The translations under genes and the position numbers were made by a program. Of a DNA stretch of 64,000 nucleotides, positions 43,907-52,349 are shown piece by piece. The stretch is from Paenibacillus_E sp964253085 (GTDB taxonomy: Bacteria; Bacillota; Bacilli; Paenibacillales; NBRC-103111): positions 3,162,001 to 3,226,000 of the forward strand of contig NZ_CAXUQH020000001.1 in the NCBI RefSeq assembly GCF_964253085.1, in the 5' to 3' direction. The notes under the pieces are model-generated. The model worked only from the letters and a program-made list of their open reading frames with translations, was not told where the DNA came from and did no database searches. The stretch's first letter is position 1, and every line of letters starts with the position of its first letter.

Positions 43907-45907
43907 TTACACAGCTGTGAATTGAATCAGTTTGTGTTCATACCGGCCAAGTGTTAGCTGCCCCTCACGGTAGACAGTTCCCGTGATCGGATCCACGCCA
44001 TCACGTGGAAGAGTCACGCTGCCGCCCGCACCGTCCATGTTAACCACGACCCATACCTCGCAGCCATCGCCATGTCTCGGTGCAACAATCGTACCCGCTG
44101 TCACATCGGTACGGAGGGTAACGCCAGCATCATCCGCATATCGCAGGATAAGCTGGTTTAACAGCAACTCGCCTTCCTCGCCGGTCGGCATTGAGCCAAG
44201 CATTACGATCTTGCCTTTGCCATACGCCCGCTCGGTAATGAAAGCCAGCCCTGGTGTCAGCCCCGATTCGATGGTACCAACGGCGACAGCCTCCTTCGGC
44301 TCGAAGACGGAGCTCCAAAGCGAAAGCGGGGCAGCGACGCCAAAGGCGCTGCCGATCGATCCGCTGCCGTCCATGGGGAACGTGTAGACCGTTTCCACAC
44401 CGGCGAGGTGCTCCAAATCTCCGAGCGCAGCATGCGTATGCATCGTGTGTTCTTCGGTGCGGCCACCGGAGAGAGGGCCAACCACCCATACACCGCCTTC
44501 GGCAACGAAAGCAGAAGCACGCTTCATCAGATCCGATGAGATATAAGGGAGGAAAGGCGTAAATAACAGCTTGTAACCAGCTAGATCTGCACCTTCCGGC
44601 ACGATGTCCCGGTGAATCCCTAGATGGAGTATCCGCTCATAGAAACTGGTTACAAGACCGCGATGATTCAGTTTTTGATGCGGTTCGGTTTTCAGAAACG
44701 CTTTGGAGCGATCGGAATAGGTCATGGCAACCTCGGCTTGCGTAGGTCGCGTCGCTAGGATCGTGGCTTCGATTTCTTTTCTAGCCTGCTCAACCTCGAG
44801 CACATTAGGGAATCCAACCGTTGGCTTGCCCCATGTGCTGATAACAGAACCGTGTGGCTGCTCGCAGCCTGCTCGCTGCTGTCTCCATAGCCAATAGCAG
44901 AAGGCTTCTGCTCCCAGTGCATATGCGGCAACGGCTTCGGCTTTGAGATAGCCGTTTGGATGCGGCTTTGCGTAGCTCGCAAGTGAGGCAGCATGGGAGG
45001 GGCTCGTTTCCATGATCCAGTAATCTCGACCGCGCTTAAAGTTCCGCCACAGATCGTTATTTAATAAGTAGTTCGCTGGATGATCGTATGTTGCATACGT
45101 ATCGAACGACGCAAAATCCAACTCACGGAATAAACGTTCATTATCCACGCTGAAAGCGACACTGCTATTATGCGTAATTGGCGCGTCCGAGAATTGGCGG
45201 ATAATCGCCGCTTGTTCGTCTGAGAACTGAGCGATTTTCTCCATTGAAAATAGTTGGTACATCGTACTGAGGGAAGAGTTGTGCAAGAACGGCACAGGAC
45301 CAGGCTGCGGCACTTGCTCGAAGCTATGGTAGTATTCGCTCCAAATTTGCGTGCCCCACGCCTCATTCAACTTCTCAACGGTTTCGTAACGCGCTTCAAG
45401 CCATTCATGCCATTGTACAAGGCAGGTTTCACACAAACATTCGGATACATGCGCTTTGAATTCATTGTCAATCTGCCAACCGATCAGACCTGGTAAGCGT
45501 CCAATAGCCCTCGCAATATGCTCAGTAATAATGGAGGCTTTTTCTCGAAAATAAGGATGATTCGTACAAGCATGCTGACGCGATCCATGTCCCATAACTT
45601 GCAGCTGCTCATTCACATACATCCGCTCAGGATGATCGTGTGTGAACCAAATTGGCGGCGTTGGAGTCGGTGTACACATAACGGTTTCTATCCCATTTTG
45701 ATGGAGGAGGTTAACCATTTGCACAAAAAATCCAAGGTCAATATTCCCCTCCGTTGGTTCCATATTAGACCAAGCAAATTCGCCGATTCGCACGACATTC
45801 ATGCCTGCTTGCTTCATAAGAACGATATCTTGCTCAATGACCGATTGATCCCAAAGCTCAGGATACCAGGCCGCGCCATGATATAGCTTTTTACTCATTA
45901 TCATCAT
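43907..45907 (-). CDS. GH42 beta-galactosidase
   Basis: A 666-aa intracellular family-42 beta-galactosidase. The acid/base Glu149 is in GWQIDNEF and the nucleophile Glu300 in DYWIMETSPS. Cys114, Cys157, Cys159 and Cys162 form the family zinc site. After the barrel comes the GATase-like domain (YKLLFTPFLPYISSDLMKRASAFVAEGGVWVVGP) and a small beta domain. No signal peptide. The start is uncertain among ATGs at 45907, 45904 and 45898; AGAGGA spacing best fits 45904. It is divergent from the transporter at 46156 and carries the shared operator. It likely trims galactan side chains of rhamnogalacturonan-I. Confidence 0.92.
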   Translation of the reverse strand: MMIMSKKLYHGAAWYPELWDQSVIEQDIVLMKQAGMNVVRIGEFAWSNMEPTEGNIDLGFFVQMVNLLHQNGIETVMCTPTPTPPIWFTHDHPERMYVNEQLQVMGHGSRQHACTNHPYFREKASIITEHIARAIGRLPGLIGWQIDNEFKAHVSECLCETCLVQWHEWLEARYETVEKLNEAWGTQIWSEYYHSFEQVPQPGPVPFLHNSSLSTMYQLFSMEKIAQFSDEQAAIIRQFSDAPITHNSSVAFSVDNERLFRELDFASFDTYATYDHPANYLLNNDLWRNFKRGRDYWIMETSPSHAASLASYAKPHPNGYLKAEAVAAYALGAEAFCYWLWRQQRAGCEQPHGSVISTWGKPTVGFPNVLEVEQARKEIEATILATRPTQAEVAMTYSDRSKAFLKTEPHQKLNHRGLVTSFYERILHLGIHRDIVPEGADLAGYKLLFTPFLPYISSDLMKRASAFVAEGGVWVVGPLSGGRTEEHTMHTHAALGDLEHLAGVETVYTFPMDGSGSIGSAFGVAAPLSLWSSVFEPKEAVAVGTIESGLTPGLAFITERAYGKGKIVMLGSMPTGEEGELLLNQLILRYADDAGVTLRTDVTAGTIVAPRHGDGCEVWVVVNMDGAGGSVTLPRDGVDPITGTVYREGQLTLGRYEHKLIQFTAV

Positions 45908-45939
45908 CCATCCTCTTCATCTAAAAGTTAGTTTCTACT

Positions 45940-45983
45940 ACTATAAGTGCTACCATGCATCAGGGGCAATAACACATTCTTGC
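45940..45983 (-). promoter_or_regulatory. Activator-type promoter of the GH42 gene
   Basis: On the minus strand GCAAGAATGTGTTA (45983-45970) is 38 bp from TATAGT (45945-45940), the same geometry as at 1402 and 6822. The -35 region is poor. The binder is probably the membrane-bound AraC protein encoded at 49881. Confidence 0.55.
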
Positions 45984-46065
45984 TGGAAATATTAGGGGAT
46001 TTCAACTGTTTTGATCGGTTTGCACTTTCTTGATACATGGTGGAATGTACAGGATGGAAGGGCTT

Positions 46066-46108
46066 ACAAGAATGTCTGATAGGCGGTAAATCAGAGGAGT
46101 TGCATAAT
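46066..46108 (+). promoter_or_regulatory. Activator-type promoter of the LplB-type permease
   Basis: ACAAGAATGTCTGA at 46066-46079 lies 37 bp before CATAAT at 46103-46108. It shares the intergenic region with the divergent GH42 promoter; the two motifs are 82 bp apart and point outwards. Confidence 0.55.
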
Positions 46109-46155
46109 AGGGGTACAAACGCTCACAAGGCGATCATGACATGGAGGTGAAAAGG

Positions 46156-47127
46156 ATGAAGCAGGCAGCTGCTCCTAACAACAGAGAGCTGGTTCAGGTG
46201 ACCGAAGTGAAAGAGCTTCGCAGATCACAGGTGTGGGCAAGGTTGCGCAAGGATAAATGGATCTACGCATTGCTAACGCCGGGCTTGTTGTATTTCATTA
46301 TTTTTAAATATGTGCCCATGTGGGGTGTGCTGCTTGCCTTTAAGAACTATCAGCCATTTCTAGGATTTTGGAAGAGCGACTGGGTCGGCTTAGAGCATTT
46401 CCGTGTATTTTTTCAAAATCCCGAATTTTTCATGCTTCTCCGTAATACGTTGCTGCTCTCCTTATATAATCTGGTGTTTTACTTTCCGGCACCGATTATA
46501 CTTGCACTCTTACTGAATGAAATCAAGGTAAATATGTATAAAAGAACCATTCAGACCTTGATCTATGTGCCGCACTTCATATCCTTAGTGATCGTGGCCA
46601 GCTTGACCTATGTTTTCCTTACTACGGAAGGCGGACTCATCAACGAGCTTTTACAGAAATATTTCGGTTACAAAATTAATTTTTTGGCGACTCCTGAATG
46701 GTTTCGACCAATGATTATCGTCCAGACGATGTGGAAGGAATGCGGCTTTGGAACGATTATTTTCTTAGCAGCACTGGCTGGTGTTGATGTAGAGCAATAC
46801 GAAGCAGCCATTATGGATGGGGCCAATCGCTGGAGACAGTTGTGGCACATTACACTGCCATCGATTCGAAGTACAATTGTTATCCTGCTTATCCTGCGGA
46901 TGGGGGATATTCTAGATAATGGCTTTGAGCAAATTTTCCTCATGCTGAATCCTTTAAACAGGGATGTAGCCGAAGTATTTGATACCTATGTGTATATGAT
47001 GGGGATCACACAAGGAGCGTTTAGCTATAGTACGGCTGTTGGCTTGTTTAAAGCAGTCATTGGCGTCATTCTGGTACTTGGTGCGAATTGGACGGCGAAA
47101 CGGTTCGGACAATCCGGCATTTACTAA
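46156..47127 (+). CDS. LplB-type sugar ABC permease, rhamnogalacturonan locus
   Basis: A 323-aa CUT1 permease with a charged N-terminal extension and six membrane segments (WIYALLTPGLLYFIIFKYVPMWGVLLAFKNYQPF). The EAA loop is YEAAIMDGANRWRQLWHITLPSIRS. ATG at 46156 follows GGAGGTGAAAAGG at the usual distance; the ATG at 46141 lies upstream of that site. The order permease-permease-binding protein differs from the locus at 1.5 kb. Confidence 0.92.
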   Translation: MKQAAAPNNRELVQVTEVKELRRSQVWARLRKDKWIYALLTPGLLYFIIFKYVPMWGVLLAFKNYQPFLGFWKSDWVGLEHFRVFFQNPEFFMLLRNTLLLSLYNLVFYFPAPIILALLLNEIKVNMYKRTIQTLIYVPHFISLVIVASLTYVFLTTEGGLINELLQKYFGYKINFLATPEWFRPMIIVQTMWKECGFGTIIFLAALAGVDVEQYEAAIMDGANRWRQLWHITLPSIRSTIVILLILRMGDILDNGFEQIFLMLNPLNRDVAEVFDTYVYMMGITQGAFSYSTAVGLFKAVIGVILVLGANWTAKRFGQSGIY

Positions 47128-47160
47128 TACGAATTTTATAAGTAAAGGAGGAGAGAGGTT

Positions 47161-48045
47161 TTGGCAAAGCAATATAAGAGCGTTTCCGGAACCATCTTCG
47201 ATGTAAGTAACTATATCGTGCTGGGTGTTATTGGGATTGTTGCCATTCTGCCATTTCTCTATGTGATTGCAGGATCTTTTGCATCGGATGCAGAGTTGAC
47301 GCAACGTTCGGTATTCCTCATACCAGAGACATTTACATTAACCGCCTATCGGTTTATTTTCTCAACGGATACGATTGTGAAAAGTATTGGTGTATCACTC
47401 TATGTCATGGTCGTCGGTACTTTCGTCAACCTCTTCTTCACAGTGACGATGGCTTATGCGTTATCGAAGCGGAGTTTAATGGGACGGAATACCGTGCTAA
47501 ATTTGATTATTTTCTCCATGCTTTTTGGCGGAGGATTAATTCCTACCTATCTCGTTATTCGCGAGCTTCATATGCTGGATACGTTCTGGGCTTTAATGAT
47601 TCCAGGTGCGATTAGTGCTTTTAACTTAATTATTGTCAAAAACTTTTTCCAAGAGCTCCCACCGGAGCTGGAGGAAGCGGCGAAAATCGATGGCTGTACA
47701 GAGCTCGGTCTTCTCTGGCGGATCGTACTGCCATTATCGATGCCTGTCCTGGCAACGTTCACGTTATTTTATGCCGTAGGCCATTGGAACAACTTCTTCT
47801 CTGCTTTGCTGTACATTAACGATCCTGCCAAATGGCCGCTGCAAGTGATGCTCAGACAGATTGTGCTGTTGTCACAGGCTGCAGCTGGAGATCTCAATTC
47901 CATGGATCCGAATTTCGTAAAACCGCCCGAGCAATCCATTAAGATGGCCGTTATCGTTGTGGGCACTATTCCAATTTTGTTTGTCTATCCGTTCCTGCAA
48001 AAGCATTTTGCTAAAGGGGTCTTGATTGGTTCGGTCAAGGGGTAA
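47161..48045 (+). CDS. LplC/YtcP-type sugar ABC permease, rhamnogalacturonan locus
   Basis: A 294-aa CUT1 permease. The EAA loop is EEAAKIDGCTELGLLWRIVLPLSMP and the C-terminus FAKGVLIGSVKG. A TTG start at 47161 follows AAAGGAGGAGAGAGG. It pairs with the previous permease; the binding protein gene begins 47 bp downstream. Confidence 0.92.
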   Translation: MAKQYKSVSGTIFDVSNYIVLGVIGIVAILPFLYVIAGSFASDAELTQRSVFLIPETFTLTAYRFIFSTDTIVKSIGVSLYVMVVGTFVNLFFTVTMAYALSKRSLMGRNTVLNLIIFSMLFGGGLIPTYLVIRELHMLDTFWALMIPGAISAFNLIIVKNFFQELPPELEEAAKIDGCTELGLLWRIVLPLSMPVLATFTLFYAVGHWNNFFSALLYINDPAKWPLQVMLRQIVLLSQAAAGDLNSMDPNFVKPPEQSIKMAVIVVGTIPILFVYPFLQKHFAKGVLIGSVKG

Positions 48046-48092
48046 CGGATTCAGATAGAGGCAAGTCCATATTCTAAAGGAGGCATGTTTAG

Positions 48093-49679
48093 ATGAAGAA
48101 AAATGCGAAAAAATGGGTAACTGTAGCAACTGTAGGAACAGCAGTAATGACGACTATCGCTGGTTGTAGTAGTGACAAAGGCGGAACAGCAACACCTGCA
48201 GCATCCGCTTCCGCGACACAAGCGGCTGCACAGACGAAAGCTCCTGAGAACTTAGCTCCGCTTGATCTGAGTATCATGCTTCCTATTTTCAAAACGAATT
48301 TTCCGAAGGATGATGGTCCTGTTACGACCGAAATTGAGAAGAAAACGAATACGAATATTCACCTGGAGTGGGTGCCGAACGCATCCTATACGGATAAGTT
48401 CAATATTACGTTGGCTTCAGGGAAGCTGCCTCATATCATCTACGTTGGCGATGTGAAGAACCCTAGTTTCGTTAACGCTGCGAAATCGGGTGCATTCTGG
48501 GAAATTGGCAAGTATTTGAAAGATTACCCTAATCTCAGTAAAGCAAACCAAGTAATAATGAACAACTCGTCGGTTGATGGGAAAAACTACGGTATTTACC
48601 GTGGACGTGCATTGGGTCGAAATGGTATCAACTATCGCAAGGATTGGTTGGAGGCTGTTGGCTTGCAACCTCCGAAAACAATTGACGATTTCTACAATAT
48701 GCTCAAAGCGTTTAAAGAAAAAGATCCTGACAAAAACGGCAAAGATGACACGTACGGCATGGTATTGGTCAAATGGACGGGGCAATGGGCAAGCAGCTTC
48801 GATATTATGAAGCTTTGGTTCGGAGCGCCGAACAAATGGGGTGTTGTGGACGGAAAGCTTGTACCTGAATTTCAAACCGCAGAGTATCTCGAAGCACTAA
48901 AGTTTATGAAGAAGCTATACGATGAGAAGCTAATCAATCAGGATTTCGCTGTGTTTGATTCAGCGAAGTGGAACGACCCAATTGCCAACAATCAAGCAGG
49001 GGTCATCGTAGACGTAACAGACAATGCCGCGCGTATGGATGATAAAATTCATGCAGCGCTTGCCAAAGATGGCAAAGATAATCCTAACATTCACTATGTA
49101 GATAATATGATTGGCGTGACTGGTAAAAATGGCTTAAAAGCACTGCCTACCTCCGGATTTGCAGGTATTCTAGCAGTTTCGAAGTCCAGTGTGAAAACAG
49201 AGGATGAGCTCAAACGCGTGTTGAAATTCTTGGATCAAATGAATGAGCCAGATCTACAAACGTTAGCTGGCTACGGTATTGAAGGCAAGCATTATACGAA
49301 GGATGGCGACGCACTTGTGGTGAGCAAGGATACTGCTCTTCTCGAATCTGAAGTTGAAGGCTTGAATCAAATGCTGCCATTTATCCCGGAGGACCGCGGC
49401 TTGAAAGTGAAGCAAACACCGCTTCGTTTGCAAACAACGAAGATTCAAAAAGAAGCAGAAGCGAACATCGTGGCTAACCCAGTTGAGCCATTCATCTCCA
49501 CGGTTTACTCGCAAAAAGGCCAACAGCTGGATAACATCATCAATGATGCGCGTATTAAATTCATCGTTGGTCAAAGTGACGAAGCAGCTTTAAAAGCAGC
49601 CTTCGAAACTTGGAAGAAATCAGGCGGGGATGATTTGGTGAAGGAAATGAATGATTTGTATGCAGCTACTAAGAAATAA
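48093..49679 (+). CDS. LplA-type extracellular sugar-binding lipoprotein
   Basis: A 528-aa lipoprotein. The signal peptide ends in MTTIAGC, a good lipobox, followed by an Ala/Thr-rich tether and a long family-1 binding domain containing FKEKDPDKNGKDDTYGM, equivalent to the DPDGNGKNDTIGLA segment of the binding protein at 1493. AAAGGAGG precedes the ATG at 48093. The context suggests rhamnogalacturonan-derived oligosaccharides as ligand. A strong terminator follows. Confidence 0.92.
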   Translation: MKKNAKKWVTVATVGTAVMTTIAGCSSDKGGTATPAASASATQAAAQTKAPENLAPLDLSIMLPIFKTNFPKDDGPVTTEIEKKTNTNIHLEWVPNASYTDKFNITLASGKLPHIIYVGDVKNPSFVNAAKSGAFWEIGKYLKDYPNLSKANQVIMNNSSVDGKNYGIYRGRALGRNGINYRKDWLEAVGLQPPKTIDDFYNMLKAFKEKDPDKNGKDDTYGMVLVKWTGQWASSFDIMKLWFGAPNKWGVVDGKLVPEFQTAEYLEALKFMKKLYDEKLINQDFAVFDSAKWNDPIANNQAGVIVDVTDNAARMDDKIHAALAKDGKDNPNIHYVDNMIGVTGKNGLKALPTSGFAGILAVSKSSVKTEDELKRVLKFLDQMNEPDLQTLAGYGIEGKHYTKDGDALVVSKDTALLESEVEGLNQMLPFIPEDRGLKVKQTPLRLQTTKIQKEAEANIVANPVEPFISTVYSQKGQQLDNIINDARIKFIVGQSDEAALKAAFETWKKSGGDDLVKEMNDLYAATKK

Positions 49680-49695
49680 GCAATAAGCAGGAGTA

Positions 49696-49720
49696 AAGAG
49701 CACCCGAAAGGGTGCTCTTT
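49696..49720 (+). terminator. Rho-independent terminator after binding-protein gene
   Basis: AAGAGCACCC and GGGTGCTCTT pair around a GAAA loop, followed by TTTCT. It separates the transporter unit from the regulator gene. Confidence 0.9.
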
Positions 49721-49880
49721 CTGTTGGCTTAAAAGAGTTGCTTACATTCCAACGCCAAGCAAAAAGTCGGAAAAGTAATGAAACTCCACTGGAAATTAAC
49801 TTCCACCCCACGCCTAATCGGTATACGCTCTAAGGTGAAGTCTTCGCTCCAAACTAAACTTTCGAACGGTTGGTGAGAGC

Positions 49881-52226
49881 ATGTTCCGAGCAATGAAAGA
49901 AGGTCTGGCAAGAAGTTTAAGCAAAACGATCGGGGGTCAAGGTCGCTTTTACAAAAAGAGTCTGATCACGATTTTCATCGTTTCGGGTATTCCTGGACTA
50001 TTGATGGGGGTGCTCGTGTATTGGATGGCAGGCGGGCGCGTGGAAAGTGAGCTTCTTCAATTGCATTATCGGCAAATCGAACAACGATCGCAAAATATCG
50101 ACGACCAGTTAGGCAATCTGGAGCTGCTGCTATCCCATTGGGCATTCGATAATAAGTTTGACTATAGCTTAAACGGGTATGATTTTGTAAGGAATTTCGA
50201 ACGGACTCAGGATATTACCAGAACGCTGGTCGCCATGCAGGGCTCAAATGCGATGGTGAAGCATGCAGAACTTTACGTGGGTGGAACAAGCTCCGTTCTG
50301 TTCAACCCTGAATATATGAAGATCGATGATCGTACAGCAGCTACTGCTTCCAGATATGAACCTCTCATCCACGGTCAAAATACGACCTACTGGACGCAAT
50401 GGTCGTTTGACGCGAATCGTCCCGATAACAAAGATTTAACGCTCGTTCATCAAGTTCCCGGTGGAAGTTTGAAGCCGTTCGGGGTATTAGTTTTCCGTTT
50501 TGATAGCCAGAAGGTGGCCAATATGCTCAATACGCTGACGCCTTATGATGGCGGGGAGACATTCTTGATTCAGAATGCTGGAGAACTATTCGTTTCAGCG
50601 AACGGGAATACGTCGTCATCTCCATTTGTAAGCGCTCTTCGTGACAAAATTACCTCACTAGCAGGTAACGAAGGCTCCTTCTTTATGGATTGGAAAGGCA
50701 CCACGTTTACGGTATCATACGGAAGTTTGGCTCGCATTGCGGAAGATTGGACCTATGTATCCGCATCACCGATTTCGAGTATCACATCACCCGTAGTTTT
50801 TATTTCCAAGTTGATTATCACGGTAAGTCTTGCAGTATTGCTGCTAGCGGCTATTCTTGCATGGCTGGCATCACGTCGCATTTATGTCCCTGTCAAAAGG
50901 CTTGTTGCGATGCTGGGCGGAGGCGTAACTCACCATGAGCATGCGGATGAATTCACATTGCTGGAGTCGAAGTGGATGAATTTGCATAACGAGAGTCTGG
51001 AGCTGAACACGAAGCTGACGGAACAACTTCCCCACCTCAAGGATAGCTTTCTGCACCAACTGCTGCAAGGATATTTGAATGCGTATTCTGAGGACGATTT
51101 ACGTCATCGGATGGAGCGTTTTAAGTGGGACGTGAAGCATAAGCAATTCGTTGTCCTCTATGTCCAGTTGATTGGGATGACAAGCATGGAGGGGAACTTC
51201 CGGTTAGGTGAAGAGGGACTTGTTACTTTTGCGGCCGTGAATATGATTGACGAGCTGGCAGCTCAGTATTTTGAACAAAGTCATACCCTCAACTTTCACG
51301 ATTTAACAGCAGGTATTCTTCTCATTCTGCCTGAGGATCAATCCTATACGGAAGCCTCCCAAGCATTTAGTGACGATTTGAAGCAGTCGATTAACCGTAT
51401 TTTGAAAATGCGCATGACCATGGCGATAAGCCGGCCGGTGTCGTTGATTTCAGATGTCCCAATTGCATTTGAACGAGCGAAGCAAGCGGTCAGCTATCGT
51501 TACTTCGAGAATGTGAATCAGATTATCGATATGGAGCATGACAATTTTGCAGGAGATGAAGACATGGAGTTGCAATATCCGTTTACACAGGAGCGGGAGC
51601 TCATTCAAGCGTTACGGACAGGGAAAGAAGGGGAAGCGAGCGAGTTGCTGGTGTCTTTCCTGGAGGTGTTAACCTGCAAAGGAGCCAAAGAAATTGAAGT
51701 TCAGCAAGGGATGCTGCATTTGCTTGGCAATGTTCAGCACGCCATCATGGTGTCTGGGATTAATCCGAATCGCCTCTTCAAGGGTGCGAATTTATATGAA
51801 CAACTTTCCCAGATTCGAGAGTCTACGAGAATTCTTGCTTGGTTTCAAGATAAAGTGCTAAGTCCCTTCATGAGGGAAATGTCAGGTCGTTCGGACGCGC
51901 AAGTGAAACGCATTATCGAACAAGCGATGATTTATTTGCAAAATAATTATAGACAAGATATTTCGCTTGATAATTGTGCGGAGCATACGGGGACGAATCC
52001 TTTTTTCCTAAGCAGGTCCTTTAAGCAAGTGACCGGCAAAAACTTTATTGATTACTTGACGGAGCTGCGCATGGATAAAGCAAAAGAGTTGCTAAGAGAT
52101 TCGGAAATGCGAATCAACGATGTCGCCGATCAGGTGGGATACCAACATACGTATTTCAATCGGATTTTCAAAAAGCTGGAGGGCATGACGCCAACACGCT
52201 ATCGTGAGCTCAGTCGAACATCCTAG
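49881..52226 (+). CDS. Membrane-bound AraC regulator (YesS-like)
   Basis: A 781-aa one-component regulator that spans the membrane. Membrane segments lie near 27-49 (SLITIFIVSGIPGLLMGVLVYW) and 304-328 (LIITVSLAVLLLAAILAWLA), enclosing a Cache-like sensor. A cytoplasmic linker then leads to a C-terminal AraC double HTH with CAEHTGTNPFFLSRSFKQVTGKNFIDYL and VADQVGYQHTYFNRIFKKLEGMTPTRYRE. This matches B. subtilis YesS, which controls rhamnogalacturonan genes. No kinase or receiver domain. ATG at 49881 follows GGTGAGAG. Probable targets are the operator sites at 45940-46108 and 52226-52320. Confidence 0.9.
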   Translation: MFRAMKEGLARSLSKTIGGQGRFYKKSLITIFIVSGIPGLLMGVLVYWMAGGRVESELLQLHYRQIEQRSQNIDDQLGNLELLLSHWAFDNKFDYSLNGYDFVRNFERTQDITRTLVAMQGSNAMVKHAELYVGGTSSVLFNPEYMKIDDRTAATASRYEPLIHGQNTTYWTQWSFDANRPDNKDLTLVHQVPGGSLKPFGVLVFRFDSQKVANMLNTLTPYDGGETFLIQNAGELFVSANGNTSSSPFVSALRDKITSLAGNEGSFFMDWKGTTFTVSYGSLARIAEDWTYVSASPISSITSPVVFISKLIITVSLAVLLLAAILAWLASRRIYVPVKRLVAMLGGGVTHHEHADEFTLLESKWMNLHNESLELNTKLTEQLPHLKDSFLHQLLQGYLNAYSEDDLRHRMERFKWDVKHKQFVVLYVQLIGMTSMEGNFRLGEEGLVTFAAVNMIDELAAQYFEQSHTLNFHDLTAGILLILPEDQSYTEASQAFSDDLKQSINRILKMRMTMAISRPVSLISDVPIAFERAKQAVSYRYFENVNQIIDMEHDNFAGDEDMELQYPFTQERELIQALRTGKEGEASELLVSFLEVLTCKGAKEIEVQQGMLHLLGNVQHAIMVSGINPNRLFKGANLYEQLSQIRESTRILAWFQDKVLSPFMREMSGRSDAQVKRIIEQAMIYLQNNYRQDISLDNCAEHTGTNPFFLSRSFKQVTGKNFIDYLTELRMDKAKELLRDSEMRINDVADQVGYQHTYFNRIFKKLEGMTPTRYRELSRTS

Positions 52227-52320
52227 CAATAATGTATAATGCCGCCAAAAAAGTGCAAACGGTCCGATCATAGCTTTGCAATAATGTCCGCTTGTTCGCA
52301 AGCACTCCTCTTTCTACAAT
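52226..52320 (+). promoter_or_regulatory. Promoter with two GCAATAATGT operators
   Basis: GCAATAATGTCCGC at 52278-52291 is 37 bp before TACAAT (52315-52320). A second motif, GCAATAATGTATAA, lies at 52226-52239, exactly 52 bp upstream (about five helical turns) and overlapping the stop codon of the regulator gene. It drives the lyase gene at 52350. Confidence 0.6.
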
Positions 52321-52349
52321 AGGGCTACATGTGAAAAGGAGATGATCGC

